64,000 bases of DNA from Bacteroidales bacterium (GTDB lineage: Bacteria; Bacteroidota; Bacteroidia; Bacteroidales; P3). The notes beneath the pieces are model-generated. The model saw only the letters and a program-made list of their open reading frames with translations. It was not told where the DNA came from and ran no database searches. Position numbers and translations under genes: made by a program. Below are positions 52,003 through 60,726 of this stretch, in pieces (within the stretch, counting starts at the first letter, position 1; every line of letters begins with the position of its first letter). The DNA is taken from NCBI GenBank assembly GCA_017962445.1, contig JAGCVI010000023.1:62001-126000 (forward strand), given 5' to 3'.

Positions 52003-53034
52003 ATGGAAGGTCCCAATGCAGCACATGCCAGGTTTGCGGCACAGCTCCGCACAATGAATGTAGGCGAATTGCGTCTGTCCGACTACTGCAGCAAATCGCT
52101 CGGGCGCGTGGTAGACGCTAGCGACTATTATCTCGACATTTATCGTTATAGTTTGGAGAAAGCCCTTGAAATCAGTGGCCTGTCGCCTGCCGAGATCACT
52201 ATTGTCGACTATGGTGGGGGACACGGCATACTTTCTGTACTTGCCAAGAGGCTTGAGTTTGAACGTGTCATCTATGTCGACAGCAACCCTGAGGCTCATT
52301 TCATGGCCCGCAAAGTGTTTGAGAAGTTTCAGACAGGTCCTGACATTATGCTGCAAGGCGATGTGGAGACGCTGAAAGAGTGGTGCGCTGCGAATCGTGT
52401 CAAGCCTGACGCGCTGCTTGCCATGGATGTCATTGAGCACATATATGTCCTCGACGAGTTTTTCGCCGCCCTGCACACCATATCGCCAAGCATGTCGATG
52501 GTTTTCACTACAGCCTCAACGCCCTTCAACAAACGTGTTGTCCGTCGTCTGCACCATGCCATGAATGTCGACGAGTATGGCAGTGGACGCAAGAAGGGCT
52601 TCCGCCAGTTGCGTCGCGACCACATATTGCACCTGCATCCTGACATGCCCGACAAACAGCTTGACTACTGGGCTGAGAATACCCGTGGTTTGATATACAG
52701 TGATATAGAGAGGGCCGTGGAGTCGCAGTCGCCCAATCTGCTGCTCGACGCCTACAATACATGCGATCCTGCCACTGGCAGCTGGACCGAGCGCATCCTG
52801 CCTATCGACGACTATGAACATATCCTATTGCCTTACCATTTTAGTCTTCAGGTTGTTCCAGGTCGCTACAACGACCATCGCCATGGTCCTAAGGAGTGGA
52901 TGAGTCGCTACTACAACAAGACTATCGACAAGGTGAAGAAGACCGAACCGGGCACTCGCCGCGAACGTCGCCAATACCGCAAGGCACTGCGCGTGGCTCC
53001 GTTCCTGTACCTGATAGTGAATGCTAATCGTTGA
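52003..53034 (+). CDS. Class I SAM-dependent methyltransferase
   Basis: 343 residues. SAM motif I is IVDYGGGHGILSVLAKRL (about 67-84), acidic motif II VIYVDSNPEA, and LLAMDVIEHIYVLDEFFAAL corresponds to motif IV. The N-terminal 55 residues and the basic C-terminus (about 305-343, TRRERRQYRKAL) are additions to the core. Substrate unknown. It lies between the FemAB-like gene and rlmH with short gaps. Confidence 0.88.
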   Translation: MEGPNAAHARFAAQLRTMNVGELRLSDYCSKSLGRVVDASDYYLDIYRYSLEKALEISGLSPAEITIVDYGGGHGILSVLAKRLEFERVIYVDSNPEAHFMARKVFEKFQTGPDIMLQGDVETLKEWCAANRVKPDALLAMDVIEHIYVLDEFFAALHTISPSMSMVFTTASTPFNKRVVRRLHHAMNVDEYGSGRKKGFRQLRRDHILHLHPDMPDKQLDYWAENTRGLIYSDIERAVESQSPNLLLDAYNTCDPATGSWTERILPIDDYEHILLPYHFSLQVVPGRYNDHRHGPKEWMSRYYNKTIDKVKKTEPGTRRERRQYRKALRVAPFLYLIVNANR

Positions 53035-53049
53035 CAGGCTCCGAGTATT

Positions 53050-53523
53050 ATGAATATCAAGTTGGTAGTTGTCGGTAAGACCGCCGAGAAATATCTTCAG
53101 GACGGCATTGATGTTTATGTCCAGCGTTTGAAACATTATGTCAATTTCGAATTGACGGTCATTCCTGCGTTGAAAGAGCAGAAAGGTGTGGCCCCAGATG
53201 AGGTTAAACAGCGTGAAGCTGCCCTGATACTGAAACAGATAGAGAAGTACGACCGCGTTGTTCTGCTCGACGAGCATGGCACACAGCACGGCTCGGTGGA
53301 TTTTGCACAATACATACAGAAACAGATGAATGCAGGTGTACGCAACCTGGCTTTTGTTGTCGGCGGTGCTTTCGGTTTTGCTCCGTCGGTCTATGCCGCT
53401 GCCAACGACAAGCTATCGCTGTCGAAGATGACTTTCAACCACCAGATGGTTCGGCTTTTCTTTGTCGAGCAACTCTATCGTGCCTTTACAATCCTGCACC
53501 ATGAGCCTTACCATAACGAATAG
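53050..53523 (+). CDS. rlmH: 23S rRNA (pseudouridine1915-N3)-methyltransferase RlmH
   Basis: 157 residues, the usual SPOUT-family length. Marks: NIKLVVVGKTAEKYLQDGIDVY, VVLLDEHGTQHGS, FVVGGAFGFAPSVY (SAM trefoil knot) and LSLSKMTFNHQMVRLFFVEQLYRA, HHEPYHNE. It methylates pseudouridine 1915 in helix 69 of 23S rRNA on 70S ribosomes. Confidence 0.97.
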   Translation: MNIKLVVVGKTAEKYLQDGIDVYVQRLKHYVNFELTVIPALKEQKGVAPDEVKQREAALILKQIEKYDRVVLLDEHGTQHGSVDFAQYIQKQMNAGVRNLAFVVGGAFGFAPSVYAAANDKLSLSKMTFNHQMVRLFFVEQLYRAFTILHHEPYHNE

Positions 53524-53535
53524 AAAATAATTCAA

Positions 53536-55635
53536 ATGAAAAAGATACTGATACTGATTGCGGTTTTAGCCATGGGCTTCGCAGTGAATGGCACAGAGGT
53601 ATGGGTGAACCTGGCATCGCCCGACGGACGGCTGGTGGCCCAAATCAATCCTCAGGGTGAAAGCTATGCTCTCTGGTATGACGGGACTTTGCTGTTCGAT
53701 GGATTCCTTTCTCCGCTGAAGCGTATACAGAACGGCAAGGAAGTCAGTACGATGACGGTGAGAAAGACAACACGACGCACCGTCGACGAGACCATTGCCT
53801 CGCCATTCACGCGGCAGGCAACCATGCGCAATCATTACAACGAGATGACATTTCACATGAAGGAAGGATTCTCGGTGGTGTTTCGTGTCTACAACGAGGG
53901 TTTCGCCTATCGCTATCAGTGGGAAGGAAAGCCAGGACTGGTGAAAGAAGAAACAATAGATTACGACTTTGACGATGACTGGCTGGTGACGGCAGCCTAT
54001 GTCACAAATTTCGATTCGACGAACCATAACTCGCAGTACAGTTCCTCGTTCGAAAACCAATATGTCACTCTGCCACTCTCGCAGCTCGACCCTCGGCGGC
54101 TTTGCTTCCTGCCGCTGCTTGTCCATCACCCGAGTGGGCTGAAGATTTGTTTGACAGAGTCGTCGTTGTGCGACTATCCGGGCACCTATTTTAAAGTATA
54201 TGGCCGTAAAGGATTGTTGGGTGAGCACGCGCCGCTGCCCAAACGTGTGGAACAAGGAGGCCACAACAACCTGCAGTTGCTGGTTAAGGAACGCGAAACG
54301 TATATTGCGGAGATGGACAAAACTAAGCATTTCCCATGGCGCATCACGATGGTGGCCGAAAGCAGCGCCGCTCTTGCCATGAACAATATGAGCTATCTGC
54401 TTGCCGAGCCGTCGCGGGTGGAGGACATCTCGTGGATCAAGCCTGGCAAGGTGGCTTGGGACTGGTGGAACAACTGGAATATCGGAGGCGTTGACTTCAA
54501 GGCAGGCGTCAACAACGACACATACAAGCATTACATCGATTTTGCCTCGCGCTATGGCATCGAGTATGTCATCCTCGACGAGGGCTGGGCGGTGAACAAG
54601 CAGGCCGACCTGTTCCAGGTGGTGCCTGAAATCGACCTGCCCATGCTGGTGAACTATGCCAAGGAACGCAATGTCGGCATCATTCTGTGGGCAGGATACT
54701 ACGCTTTCGAACGCGATATGGAAAAAGTGTGCAAACATTACAGCGAGATGGGGGTGAAGGGTTTCAAGGTGGACTTCATGGACCGTGACGACCAGCTGGT
54801 CACCGACTTCTACCGCCGTACCGCCGAGATGTGCGCCAAATACCACCTTGTCGTTGATTTTCATGGTGCCTTCAAGCCTGCAGGCCTCAACCGAACCTAT
54901 CCCAACGTGCTTAATTTCGAGGGTGTTTTTGGCTTGGAGCAAATGAAATGGGCGCCCTCAACGGTGGACCAGATGAAGTACGACACCGAGATTCCTTTTA
55001 TCCGTCAGGCTGCCGGACCGATGGACTACACGCAGGGGGCTATGCACAACAGTGCTAAAGGATGCTATTCCCCCTGCTGGAGCGAACCGATGAGCCAAGG
55101 CACACGCTGCCACCAGCTGGCATTGTACATTGTGCTTGAGTCACCGCTTAACATGCTTTGCGACTCGCCGACCAACTACGACCGCGAGCCCGACTATACG
55201 CGTTTCGTGGCAGGCATTCCTACGGTGTGGGACGACACTCGAGTACTGCAGGGCGAAGTGGGCGAGTATATCGTCACCGCGCGGCGCAAGGGCAGCACGT
55301 GGTACATAGGTGGCATCACCAACTGGACTCCGCGCGATGTCGAGGTGGACATACAGGAATGTGTTAATGTGTTAATGCGCGAATGGGCCAATGCTGACGC
55401 AGCAAAGGCCGATACCTCTCGACAGGGCAGCCTATCAATAAAAATCGAACTCTACACCGACGGTGCCAATGCCCATCGCAAGGGCAGTGACTACCGGCAT
55501 GAAAATAATGAATTGCGAAATATAAATTCTAAAAAGGGCGCAGATTCTAATTCGGAATTCAATAATCAGAATTCAAAACTACAAATCCACATGGCGCCTG
55601 GTGGCGGCTTCGTGGTGAAGATTACAGCCGAATAA
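53536..55635 (+). CDS. GH97 glycoside hydrolase, retaining alpha-galactosidase type
   Basis: 699 residues, signal peptide at the start. N-terminal beta-sandwich (about 25-280), catalytic TIM barrel (about 285-570) and a C-terminal sheet. Asp413 in GFKVDFMDRDDQ and Glu462 in NFEGVFG sit where the retaining Bacteroides GH97 alpha-galactosidase has its nucleophile and acid/base, whereas inverting SusB-type enzymes lack this Asp. Needs calcium in known members. Residues 656-683 (ENNELRNINSKKG and following to QNSKLQ) look inserted before the last strands and share repeat DNA with the ABC ATPase gene. The 3' end overlaps the next opposite-strand gene by 14 bases. Confidence 0.93.
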   Translation: MKKILILIAVLAMGFAVNGTEVWVNLASPDGRLVAQINPQGESYALWYDGTLLFDGFLSPLKRIQNGKEVSTMTVRKTTRRTVDETIASPFTRQATMRNHYNEMTFHMKEGFSVVFRVYNEGFAYRYQWEGKPGLVKEETIDYDFDDDWLVTAAYVTNFDSTNHNSQYSSSFENQYVTLPLSQLDPRRLCFLPLLVHHPSGLKICLTESSLCDYPGTYFKVYGRKGLLGEHAPLPKRVEQGGHNNLQLLVKERETYIAEMDKTKHFPWRITMVAESSAALAMNNMSYLLAEPSRVEDISWIKPGKVAWDWWNNWNIGGVDFKAGVNNDTYKHYIDFASRYGIEYVILDEGWAVNKQADLFQVVPEIDLPMLVNYAKERNVGIILWAGYYAFERDMEKVCKHYSEMGVKGFKVDFMDRDDQLVTDFYRRTAEMCAKYHLVVDFHGAFKPAGLNRTYPNVLNFEGVFGLEQMKWAPSTVDQMKYDTEIPFIRQAAGPMDYTQGAMHNSAKGCYSPCWSEPMSQGTRCHQLALYIVLESPLNMLCDSPTNYDREPDYTRFVAGIPTVWDDTRVLQGEVGEYIVTARRKGSTWYIGGITNWTPRDVEVDIQECVNVLMREWANADAAKADTSRQGSLSIKIELYTDGANAHRKGSDYRHENNELRNINSKKGADSNSEFNNQNSKLQIHMAPGGGFVVKITAE
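55501..55586 (+). repeat. In-frame GAATTC-rich insertion in the GH97 gene
   Basis: A+T-rich stretch ending in TCAGAATTCAAAACTA, identical over 16 bases to the end of the insertion at 11598-11678 and read in the same frame. Confidence 0.65.
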
Positions 55636-56452
55636 CCATCTCTATAGGGTAGTGGTCGGAGATGTAGGGAACACCATAGTTACCGTCGAGGGTTCGGAAG
55701 CGTTTCACTTTCATTTTGCATACGAAGAAGTGGTCTATTAACGAGGGCTTGTCCTTGCCGAAGCCTGTGTAGGTCTCTTTGTGGCTGGTGCGGCGCGTCA
55801 AATCGCGGGCGGGCTGCAGTCCGACAGCATAAAAACTGTTGAATATCGTGTCTTCGATGGTCGAGTTCATGTCGCCGCCAACAACGACTGGCACATCATT
55901 GCAATCACCATTGACAACGGCGGCTATAAATTTTGTCCCCTCGGCGCGTGCTGTCTTGCCCATATGGTCGAGGTGTGTGTTGAAGTAAACAAACCGCTTG
56001 CCGCTCCGACGGTCGCGGAAACTTGCCTTGGTCACGGTACGGTAGCAGGCAGCGTCCCACCCCTTTGACGGCAATTCGGGTGTCTCGCTGAGCCACCATG
56101 AGTCACTGCCTGTCAGTTCCAGCCTTGTAGTGTCGTAATAGATGGCCATAAACTCGCCCTCTTCCTTGCCGTCGTCGCGTCCCACACCAATGCGTTGGTA
56201 GTTGGTCAGGCAGCTGTCAAGGTATTGCAGCTGGTCGATCAGGGCCTCCTGCAGTCCTATGGCAGCCGGCCGTTCCTCTTTTATCATCCTCACCACCGCA
56301 GTCTTACGGTTGGGCCATCCGTTCTCGCCGTCGATGTTGTTCCATGAATTGTAGCGTATGTTGAACGAGATGATTTTCAACTCCTGTGCCGTAGCCCCTT
56401 GCGCAAAGGCGAGCACGGCAAGAAATAGCAATAATCTATATGCGTGTTTCAT
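55622..56452 (-). CDS. Secreted endonuclease/exonuclease/phosphatase (EEP) family protein
   Basis: 276 residues with signal peptide MKHAYRLLLFLAVLAFAQGATAQ. EEP marks: LKIISFNIRYNSW, IGLQEALIDQL (metal-binding Glu), YFNTHLDHMG (His), VVGGDMNST, and a C-terminal SLIDHFFV and SDHYPIEM with the final Asp-His pair. These metal-dependent phosphodiesterases cleave nucleic acids, phosphoinositides or sphingolipids; the target here is not predictable, but export suggests an external phosphodiester. Confidence 0.9.
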   Translation of the reverse strand: MKHAYRLLLFLAVLAFAQGATAQELKIISFNIRYNSWNNIDGENGWPNRKTAVVRMIKEERPAAIGLQEALIDQLQYLDSCLTNYQRIGVGRDDGKEEGEFMAIYYDTTRLELTGSDSWWLSETPELPSKGWDAACYRTVTKASFRDRRSGKRFVYFNTHLDHMGKTARAEGTKFIAAVVNGDCNDVPVVVGGDMNSTIEDTIFNSFYAVGLQPARDLTRRTSHKETYTGFGKDKPSLIDHFFVCKMKVKRFRTLDGNYGVPYISDHYPIEMVIRL

Positions 56453-56736
56453 ATTGTTGTTTTGTTTCGGGCAATTGAGAGTGCAAAATTACGCAAAAGA
56501 TCCGATACAAACAAAAATGTATGAAACGCTTTACTCCAATTGAGGGGAATCGATAAGCGTTGCTGCAACTGCAACCAGTATCAAATAGGATAAAATTCTC
56601 TTCTTGACATGGTTCCCGAACTGCATGTGGAATGTCGCCAAAGCTGACAATTAACCAATAGGCATGGGGTTTGTTAACTTCATCGCAATTCACATATCCG
56701 TATACACCGCCGCTTATTTTTCAAATTGCGATAAGT
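56453..56736. other. Spacer of 284 bases without a gene
   Basis: Holds the promoter of the EEP gene (56484-56515) and a 9-bp inverted repeat (56682-56690 with 56724-56732) just beyond the stop of the next minus-strand gene. Nothing else is recognised. Confidence 0.5.
56484..56515 (-). promoter_or_regulatory. Promoter of the EEP-family gene
   Basis: On the minus strand TTTG (56512-56515), 20 bases, TAATTTTG (56484-56491), 31 bases before the ATG. Confidence 0.75.
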
Positions 56737-57915
56737 TTATTGGTCATAATATTCAAAGGTCCAGCTGGCGTTACCGCCGTTGTACCATAGTGTCTCGGCG
56801 GTTACAGGGCTTCCTCCGTTGTATGTGTAGTTTATCCACAGCTCATAGCCTTGGCTTTTTGCATCAATGATGTAGTGGGTCATGTTGTGTTGGCTCCATT
56901 GCACTTCGGGTGCAAATAAGACATCGTACCATGGTAGCAGGGTTGTAGTGCCGAGGGTAACGCCAAATGGATGTGGATGGTTGTCGTATTCTGCGGTGCA
57001 GTATGTCTCGCCGTTTTCAGTTAGGGCTCCGCTCACCATGTCGCCATTATTCCATGAGCAGTAATAGCTCGACGGATAGGTGTATTGGTCGGTAACCAGC
57101 CAGTGGTCGAGAAAGCCTTCGTTGTTGTAGATAAAAGTGTATACCTTGTTGTCGCTGTGCCATTCCTGTGCAAGCCGTCCGTTAAGGTATGAATACTGTA
57201 TGGTTTTGGTAACCGAGCCGTTTTCATCGAAGAATTGTATCTCTGAGCGGAGACCGTTGTTGTAGCTGAGAGACGCGGAGCTGTGTGTTACAATAACAGT
57301 GTCGATTAACTGCCCGTTCGATGTGTAGTGATACGAACGCTCCTCCTCGATATTGACTGTTGTCAGCAAATCTCCATTCCATGTGTATGTATAGATGATG
57401 TTTGTCCATCCATAGTTGATATTGTTGAAGGAATGGTTCAGTGTTGCGCGGCTCAGGTGGCGGCCTTCTGTAGGCATTGTCTGCGGAGCTGTGGCGTAGG
57501 CGGTTCCATGCCATGTGCCGCTACTGCTGTCGTAGGTCACCGTGACAGTCATTCCTTCGTCTTCCATGCGTGCCATCCAGCGTTTCATCTCTTCGCGGTT
57601 AGTGGTGCTGAATGTTGTGGCTTCCTTGGGGAGGACTTTTTGTGCTGACGAGCTGCGAGGCGCAGTGTTGTAAAATGTTACGGCATTGCCCCCTTGTGCA
57701 TAGTTGCAGAATTGGTCAAGCAGAGCATCGAGCTCTTCGTCGGTTGTGATGTTGACAGAGATGGGAGTGGTTGATAAGGCGGTATTGGTTACAATATATA
57801 CGATTGACGGTTCCGCTTCAGGGGTTATTGTTTCTTTCTCAGGGTCACAGGCTGCAAAGCAGAATATTGCCGCTATTATGGCAAAAAGTCTAATTATTTT
57901 TTTCATTTTTTCCAT
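56737..57915 (-). CDS. Lipoprotein with RHS/YD-like repeats, last gene of the sigma operon
   Basis: 392 residues; lipobox AACD-type with the lipid cysteine at 23 (IFCFAAC). Residues 25-160 are a helical/strand domain of unknown type; from about 160 on, repeated strands such as IIYTYTWNGDLLTTVNIEEERSYHYTSNGQLIDTV (split here by position) follow the xxYxYxxNGxLxxV pattern of YD/RHS-like repeats and DUF4595-type proteins. ATG 57915 or 57906 are both possible. It ends a run of four minus-strand genes led by a sigma factor. Function unknown. Confidence 0.72.
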   Translation of the reverse strand: MEKMKKIIRLFAIIAAIFCFAACDPEKETITPEAEPSIVYIVTNTALSTTPISVNITTDEELDALLDQFCNYAQGGNAVTFYNTAPRSSSAQKVLPKEATTFSTTNREEMKRWMARMEDEGMTVTVTYDSSSGTWHGTAYATAPQTMPTEGRHLSRATLNHSFNNINYGWTNIIYTYTWNGDLLTTVNIEEERSYHYTSNGQLIDTVIVTHSSASLSYNNGLRSEIQFFDENGSVTKTIQYSYLNGRLAQEWHSDNKVYTFIYNNEGFLDHWLVTDQYTYPSSYYCSWNNGDMVSGALTENGETYCTAEYDNHPHPFGVTLGTTTLLPWYDVLFAPEVQWSQHNMTHYIIDAKSQGYELWINYTYNGGSPVTAETLWYNGGNASWTFEYYDQ

Positions 57916-57926
57916 ATTTTTATAAT

Positions 57927-58346
57927 TTATTTTTCATTTTCAGTTTTATCTAGTTGGTAGTTAATCAGGGCTTGGTGTTGTATGGAGTCTTTCACGCGGT
58001 AGAAAGCGATGATCTTTTCATCGTGTACAGCCATTGCACGCCATGCCGGTCGCACGTTGCGCTTCACGTGTTTCTTGGGATGGTCTATGTCTCCCATCCA
58101 TGAAGTTACGCCTTCCGAATCTTTTATATCGAAGTCCTCTTTCAGCCCCTGCCATGCCATGCTGTCGTCGGCTTTGAGGATGACCACGTCGACTTTTACC
58201 GAGTCGTTGAGGTGGAAGCCGTTGATTTGCGCCACTGTGATGTCGGCGCGTGAGGCGTATTGACGGTAGAGAGATGTCTCCTCTGCCTGTTCGTGCGAAC
58301 AGGCAATGACAACCAGAAGTGGCAGTATGTACAATAAGCGTTTCAT
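57927..58346 (-). CDS. Lipoprotein of the sigma operon, unknown function
   Basis: 139 residues with lipid cysteine 16 (VVIAC). The mature part alternates strands (VDVVILKADDSMAWQGLKEDF, AWRAMAVHDEKIIAFYRVKD) and is strongly charged. No family recognised. Its ATG overlaps the stop of the preceding 93-residue gene by 4 bases, so translation is coupled to it. Confidence 0.78.
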   Translation of the reverse strand: MKRLLYILPLLVVIACSHEQAEETSLYRQYASRADITVAQINGFHLNDSVKVDVVILKADDSMAWQGLKEDFDIKDSEGVTSWMGDIDHPKKHVKRNVRPAWRAMAVHDEKIIAFYRVKDSIQHQALINYQLDKTENEK

Positions 58347-58624
58347 AATGTTTGTGTAGTCAAAATATTGGAGGCCACGTCAACCCAATGCTTTTCTGGT
58401 ATGCCGTTGCGGTTGCAGCATACATGGTCGTATGGGTTGGTTGTTGATGGATGGATAAAGACGAATGGTGAGATTACCGCCACAGCCGCGATAGCGACAG
58501 CAGCCACCGTGCGGCGGCGTTTGCGCCTATGCAGCCATGCGGGGTATTCGCTTTTCATGCGCGACAGCAGCCCTTGCCGTTCTTCCTGTTCCCACAGTTC
58601 GTCGAAAGTCATTCGTTGTTCCAT
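58343..58624 (-). CDS. Small single-span membrane protein, anti-sigma-like
   Basis: 93 residues: a cytoplasmic head of about 35 residues (MTFDELWEQEERQGLLSRM), a basic stop (RRKRRR), one transmembrane segment (about 40-57) and a short outer tail with a CCN pair. It overlaps the end of the sigma gene by 16 bases. Position and topology are those of an anti-sigma factor or membrane partner, but no RskA/FecR-type domain is visible, so the role is inferred. Confidence 0.75.
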   Translation of the reverse strand: MEQRMTFDELWEQEERQGLLSRMKSEYPAWLHRRKRRRTVAAVAIAAVAVISPFVFIHPSTTNPYDHVCCNRNGIPEKHWVDVASNILTTQTL

Positions 58625-59082
58625 TGTTTTCTTAGTTTGTCTTTAATTCTGATTAGGCGGATGCCTACGTTGTTTTTTGTCATACTTGTTTTTTTGCCGA
58701 TTTCCTTGTAGTCGTAACCTTCAAGGTACATTGATGCGATGGTATGGTCGGGTTCTGGCAGCATGGCTATACTTTCATGCAGTGCCTTGTGTAACGTGGT
58801 ATCGTCGCAGGGTGTGTCATATCCGCTGGGAAACGGCACCGTCTTTGGCGTGCGTCTGAGGGTGTCGACGCAGGTGCTGCGAGCCACGCGCCATATCCAT
58901 ACGGCCTGTTTTGGGGCGGGTGAAATGCTTAGTAGCTTGTCTCTCAGGTTCCATAGAGCTATCATGGTCTCCTGCAACAGGTCGTCGAACTCCACGCCAC
59001 CGTGTTCGTAGTGACGGCAGACTGAGTAGATCAACCTGCTGTAGCGATGTATCAAGCCGTTGAATGTATCCGGTTCCTTCAC
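58609..59082 (-). CDS. ECF-type RNA polymerase sigma factor
   Basis: 157 residues from a GTG at 59082; the frame is open further upstream to 59253, but the extra residues do not look like a sigma factor and would overlap the start of the divergent LD-carboxypeptidase gene. Region 2 is about 8-70 (FNGLIHRYSRLIYSVCRHY, FDDLLQETMIALW), region 4 about 110-155 (LPEPDHTIASMYLEGYDYKEIGKKTSMTKNNVGIRL in pieces), with a helix-turn-helix at EIGKKTSMTKNNV. It heads an operon with a membrane protein and two lipoproteins, so an envelope signal is likely. Start uncertain. Confidence 0.85.
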   Translation of the reverse strand: MKEPDTFNGLIHRYSRLIYSVCRHYEHGGVEFDDLLQETMIALWNLRDKLLSISPAPKQAVWIWRVARSTCVDTLRRTPKTVPFPSGYDTPCDDTTLHKALHESIAMLPEPDHTIASMYLEGYDYKEIGKKTSMTKNNVGIRLIRIKDKLRKQWNNE

Positions 59083-59210
59083 GCTATAATAACGCAAAAA
59101 CAGGGTGATAAAATTACACAGGTGTAAAAAAAAATTAGGGCAGGCAAATTTCGGGTCGGAACGCAATAACAAACTAATCCTCTCGTTTTTATTTAAAACA
59201 GACGACTGCC

Positions 59211-60272
59211 ATGAAACGATATTCCGTAGCGCTGCTGTTGTTGGCAACAGCATTCATGTTGACCTCATTCAGTGTCAAGGGCGACGATGACCCTGACAAG
59301 AAAACTGCTAAACGCCAGTGTGTCCAGCCTGGTTTTTTGAAGGCAGGTGACCGTGTTGCACTTGTTTCGCCAGCTTATTTCACGCCGATGGAAAAGGTAG
59401 AGAAGGCTGCCAAAGTGCTTCGCGGATGGGGCTTGGAGCCTGTCGTTGGTCCCAATGTCGGCAAGATGTACGTTGGAAAATATGCAGGCACTGTCGATGA
59501 GCGTCTCGCCGATATCCGCTGGGCGCTGAGCGACACCACCATCAAGGCCATCGTCTGCAATCGCGGAGGCTATGGCACCATACAATACATAGACAGCGTT
59601 TCGCTCGACGAATGGTCTGCAAATCCCAAGTGGCTCGTAGGATTCAGCGACATCACCACACTCCACGGACTGCTTACCCGTTCTGGCGTTATGAGCATCC
59701 ACGGCACAATGAGTTCTTTGTTGGCTGATGGAGGAACCGACCTCACCAGTACTCTGCTGCGTGACTTGCTGATGGGAACAGTGCCGCAATACGAGGTGCC
59801 TGCCCATCCTCAAAACATTGAGGGCACTGCAAGCGGCATCCTTGTGGGCGGCAATCTCTGCACCTTTGCACCCAACCTCAGGTCTCAGGCCGATGCCACC
59901 AAAGAACAGGATTTGATACTTTTCATCGAAGAGGTCGGCGAGTCGATGCACAACATTGACCGACAGTTCAATATCCTTGCCATGAATGGAGTCCTCGACC
60001 GTTGCAAAGGCATTATTTTGGGCGAATTCACAGGCTGTAACAATGAGTTTACTTACAAGAACATAGAAGAAATGCTGCGCCAATACATTGTGAAATACAA
60101 TATTCCGCTGCTTTGCGGTTTCCCTGGCGGACATGGCGACGTGAATCTGCCCCTTGTCATGGGTGCCCCTGTCACTATCGACGTCCGCAGCGACGGTGCC
60201 ACAATCCGGTTTGACATCGACGGAGCACAGCAGACTGTAGCCACCGGCAAAATCACAAATGGCAACAAATAA
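59211..60272 (+). CDS. LD-carboxypeptidase (S66 family)
   Basis: 353 residues with a hydrophobic N-terminal signal. It cleaves the L-D bond releasing terminal D-Ala from murein tetrapeptides during cell-wall recycling. S66 marks: GDRVALVSPAYFTP, ICNRGGYGT-like segment AIVCNRGGYGTIQYID, nucleophile Ser146 in GFSDITTLH, LFIEEVGE (catalytic Glu) and GFPGGHGDVNLPL (catalytic His). E. coli LdcA is cytoplasmic; a signal here suggests a periplasmic site. Divergent from the sigma operon. Confidence 0.93.
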   Translation: MKRYSVALLLLATAFMLTSFSVKGDDDPDKKTAKRQCVQPGFLKAGDRVALVSPAYFTPMEKVEKAAKVLRGWGLEPVVGPNVGKMYVGKYAGTVDERLADIRWALSDTTIKAIVCNRGGYGTIQYIDSVSLDEWSANPKWLVGFSDITTLHGLLTRSGVMSIHGTMSSLLADGGTDLTSTLLRDLLMGTVPQYEVPAHPQNIEGTASGILVGGNLCTFAPNLRSQADATKEQDLILFIEEVGESMHNIDRQFNILAMNGVLDRCKGIILGEFTGCNNEFTYKNIEEMLRQYIVKYNIPLLCGFPGGHGDVNLPLVMGAPVTIDVRSDGATIRFDIDGAQQTVATGKITNGNK

Positions 60273-60300
60273 CAATTCACAAGTCAAGGAGTCTGTAAAG

Positions 60301-60331
60301 TTTGGGAAATAAAAATAATTTGTTACCTTTG
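60301..60331 (+). promoter_or_regulatory. Promoter of the DRTGG-PHP operon
   Basis: TTTG (60301-60304), 19 bases, TACCTTTG (60324-60331): full consensus, 53 bases before ATG 60385. Confidence 0.85.
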
Positions 60332-60384
60332 TATCTTCAATAATAAATTAAAAAGTAGAATAATAAATTAAAAATAAAACAGAT

Positions 60385-60720
60385 ATGAAAGTTAAAGACG
60401 TTGTTGAGGCTTTAAACCTCAAGGTACTGTCGGGTGCCGATGGACTCGAGAAGGATGTTGAAGGCTGCTATGTCAGCGATCTGCTTAGCGACGTGATGGG
60501 CAATGCCGAGATGGGCAATATTTGGATTACTCTCCAGACACATAAAAACGTTATGGCCATTGCATCCCTCAAGGAGTTGGCCGCCGTTATCCTCGTCAAG
60601 GGTCTTACGGCAGGCGACGATACCCTCGAACAGAGCAACGAAGAGGGCATCCCCTTCCTCAGCACCGATGCCGAGACTTTCGAGACCGCCGGCAAAATAT
60701 ACGAGCTGCTTCATAAATAG
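60385..60720 (+). CDS. DRTGG-domain protein
   Basis: 111 residues forming one DRTGG-like domain (VKDVVEALNLKVLSGADGLEKDVEGCYVSDLLSDVM in pieces, ending ETAGKIYELL). The domain is found N-terminal in HPr kinase relatives and alone in small proteins next to PHP phosphoesterases; in several anaerobes this pair accompanies electron-bifurcating hydrogenase genes. No such genes are in the window. Function unknown. Six bases separate it from the PHP gene. Confidence 0.85.
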   Translation: MKVKDVVEALNLKVLSGADGLEKDVEGCYVSDLLSDVMGNAEMGNIWITLQTHKNVMAIASLKELAAVILVKGLTAGDDTLEQSNEEGIPFLSTDAETFETAGKIYELLHK

Positions 60721-60726
60721 TTCGTT

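Noticed and set aside
58609..59253. Longer 214-residue sigma factor starting at 59253
   Set aside because: The added N-terminus does not resemble sigma region 1 or 2 and overlaps the divergent gene start; GTG 59082 fits better.
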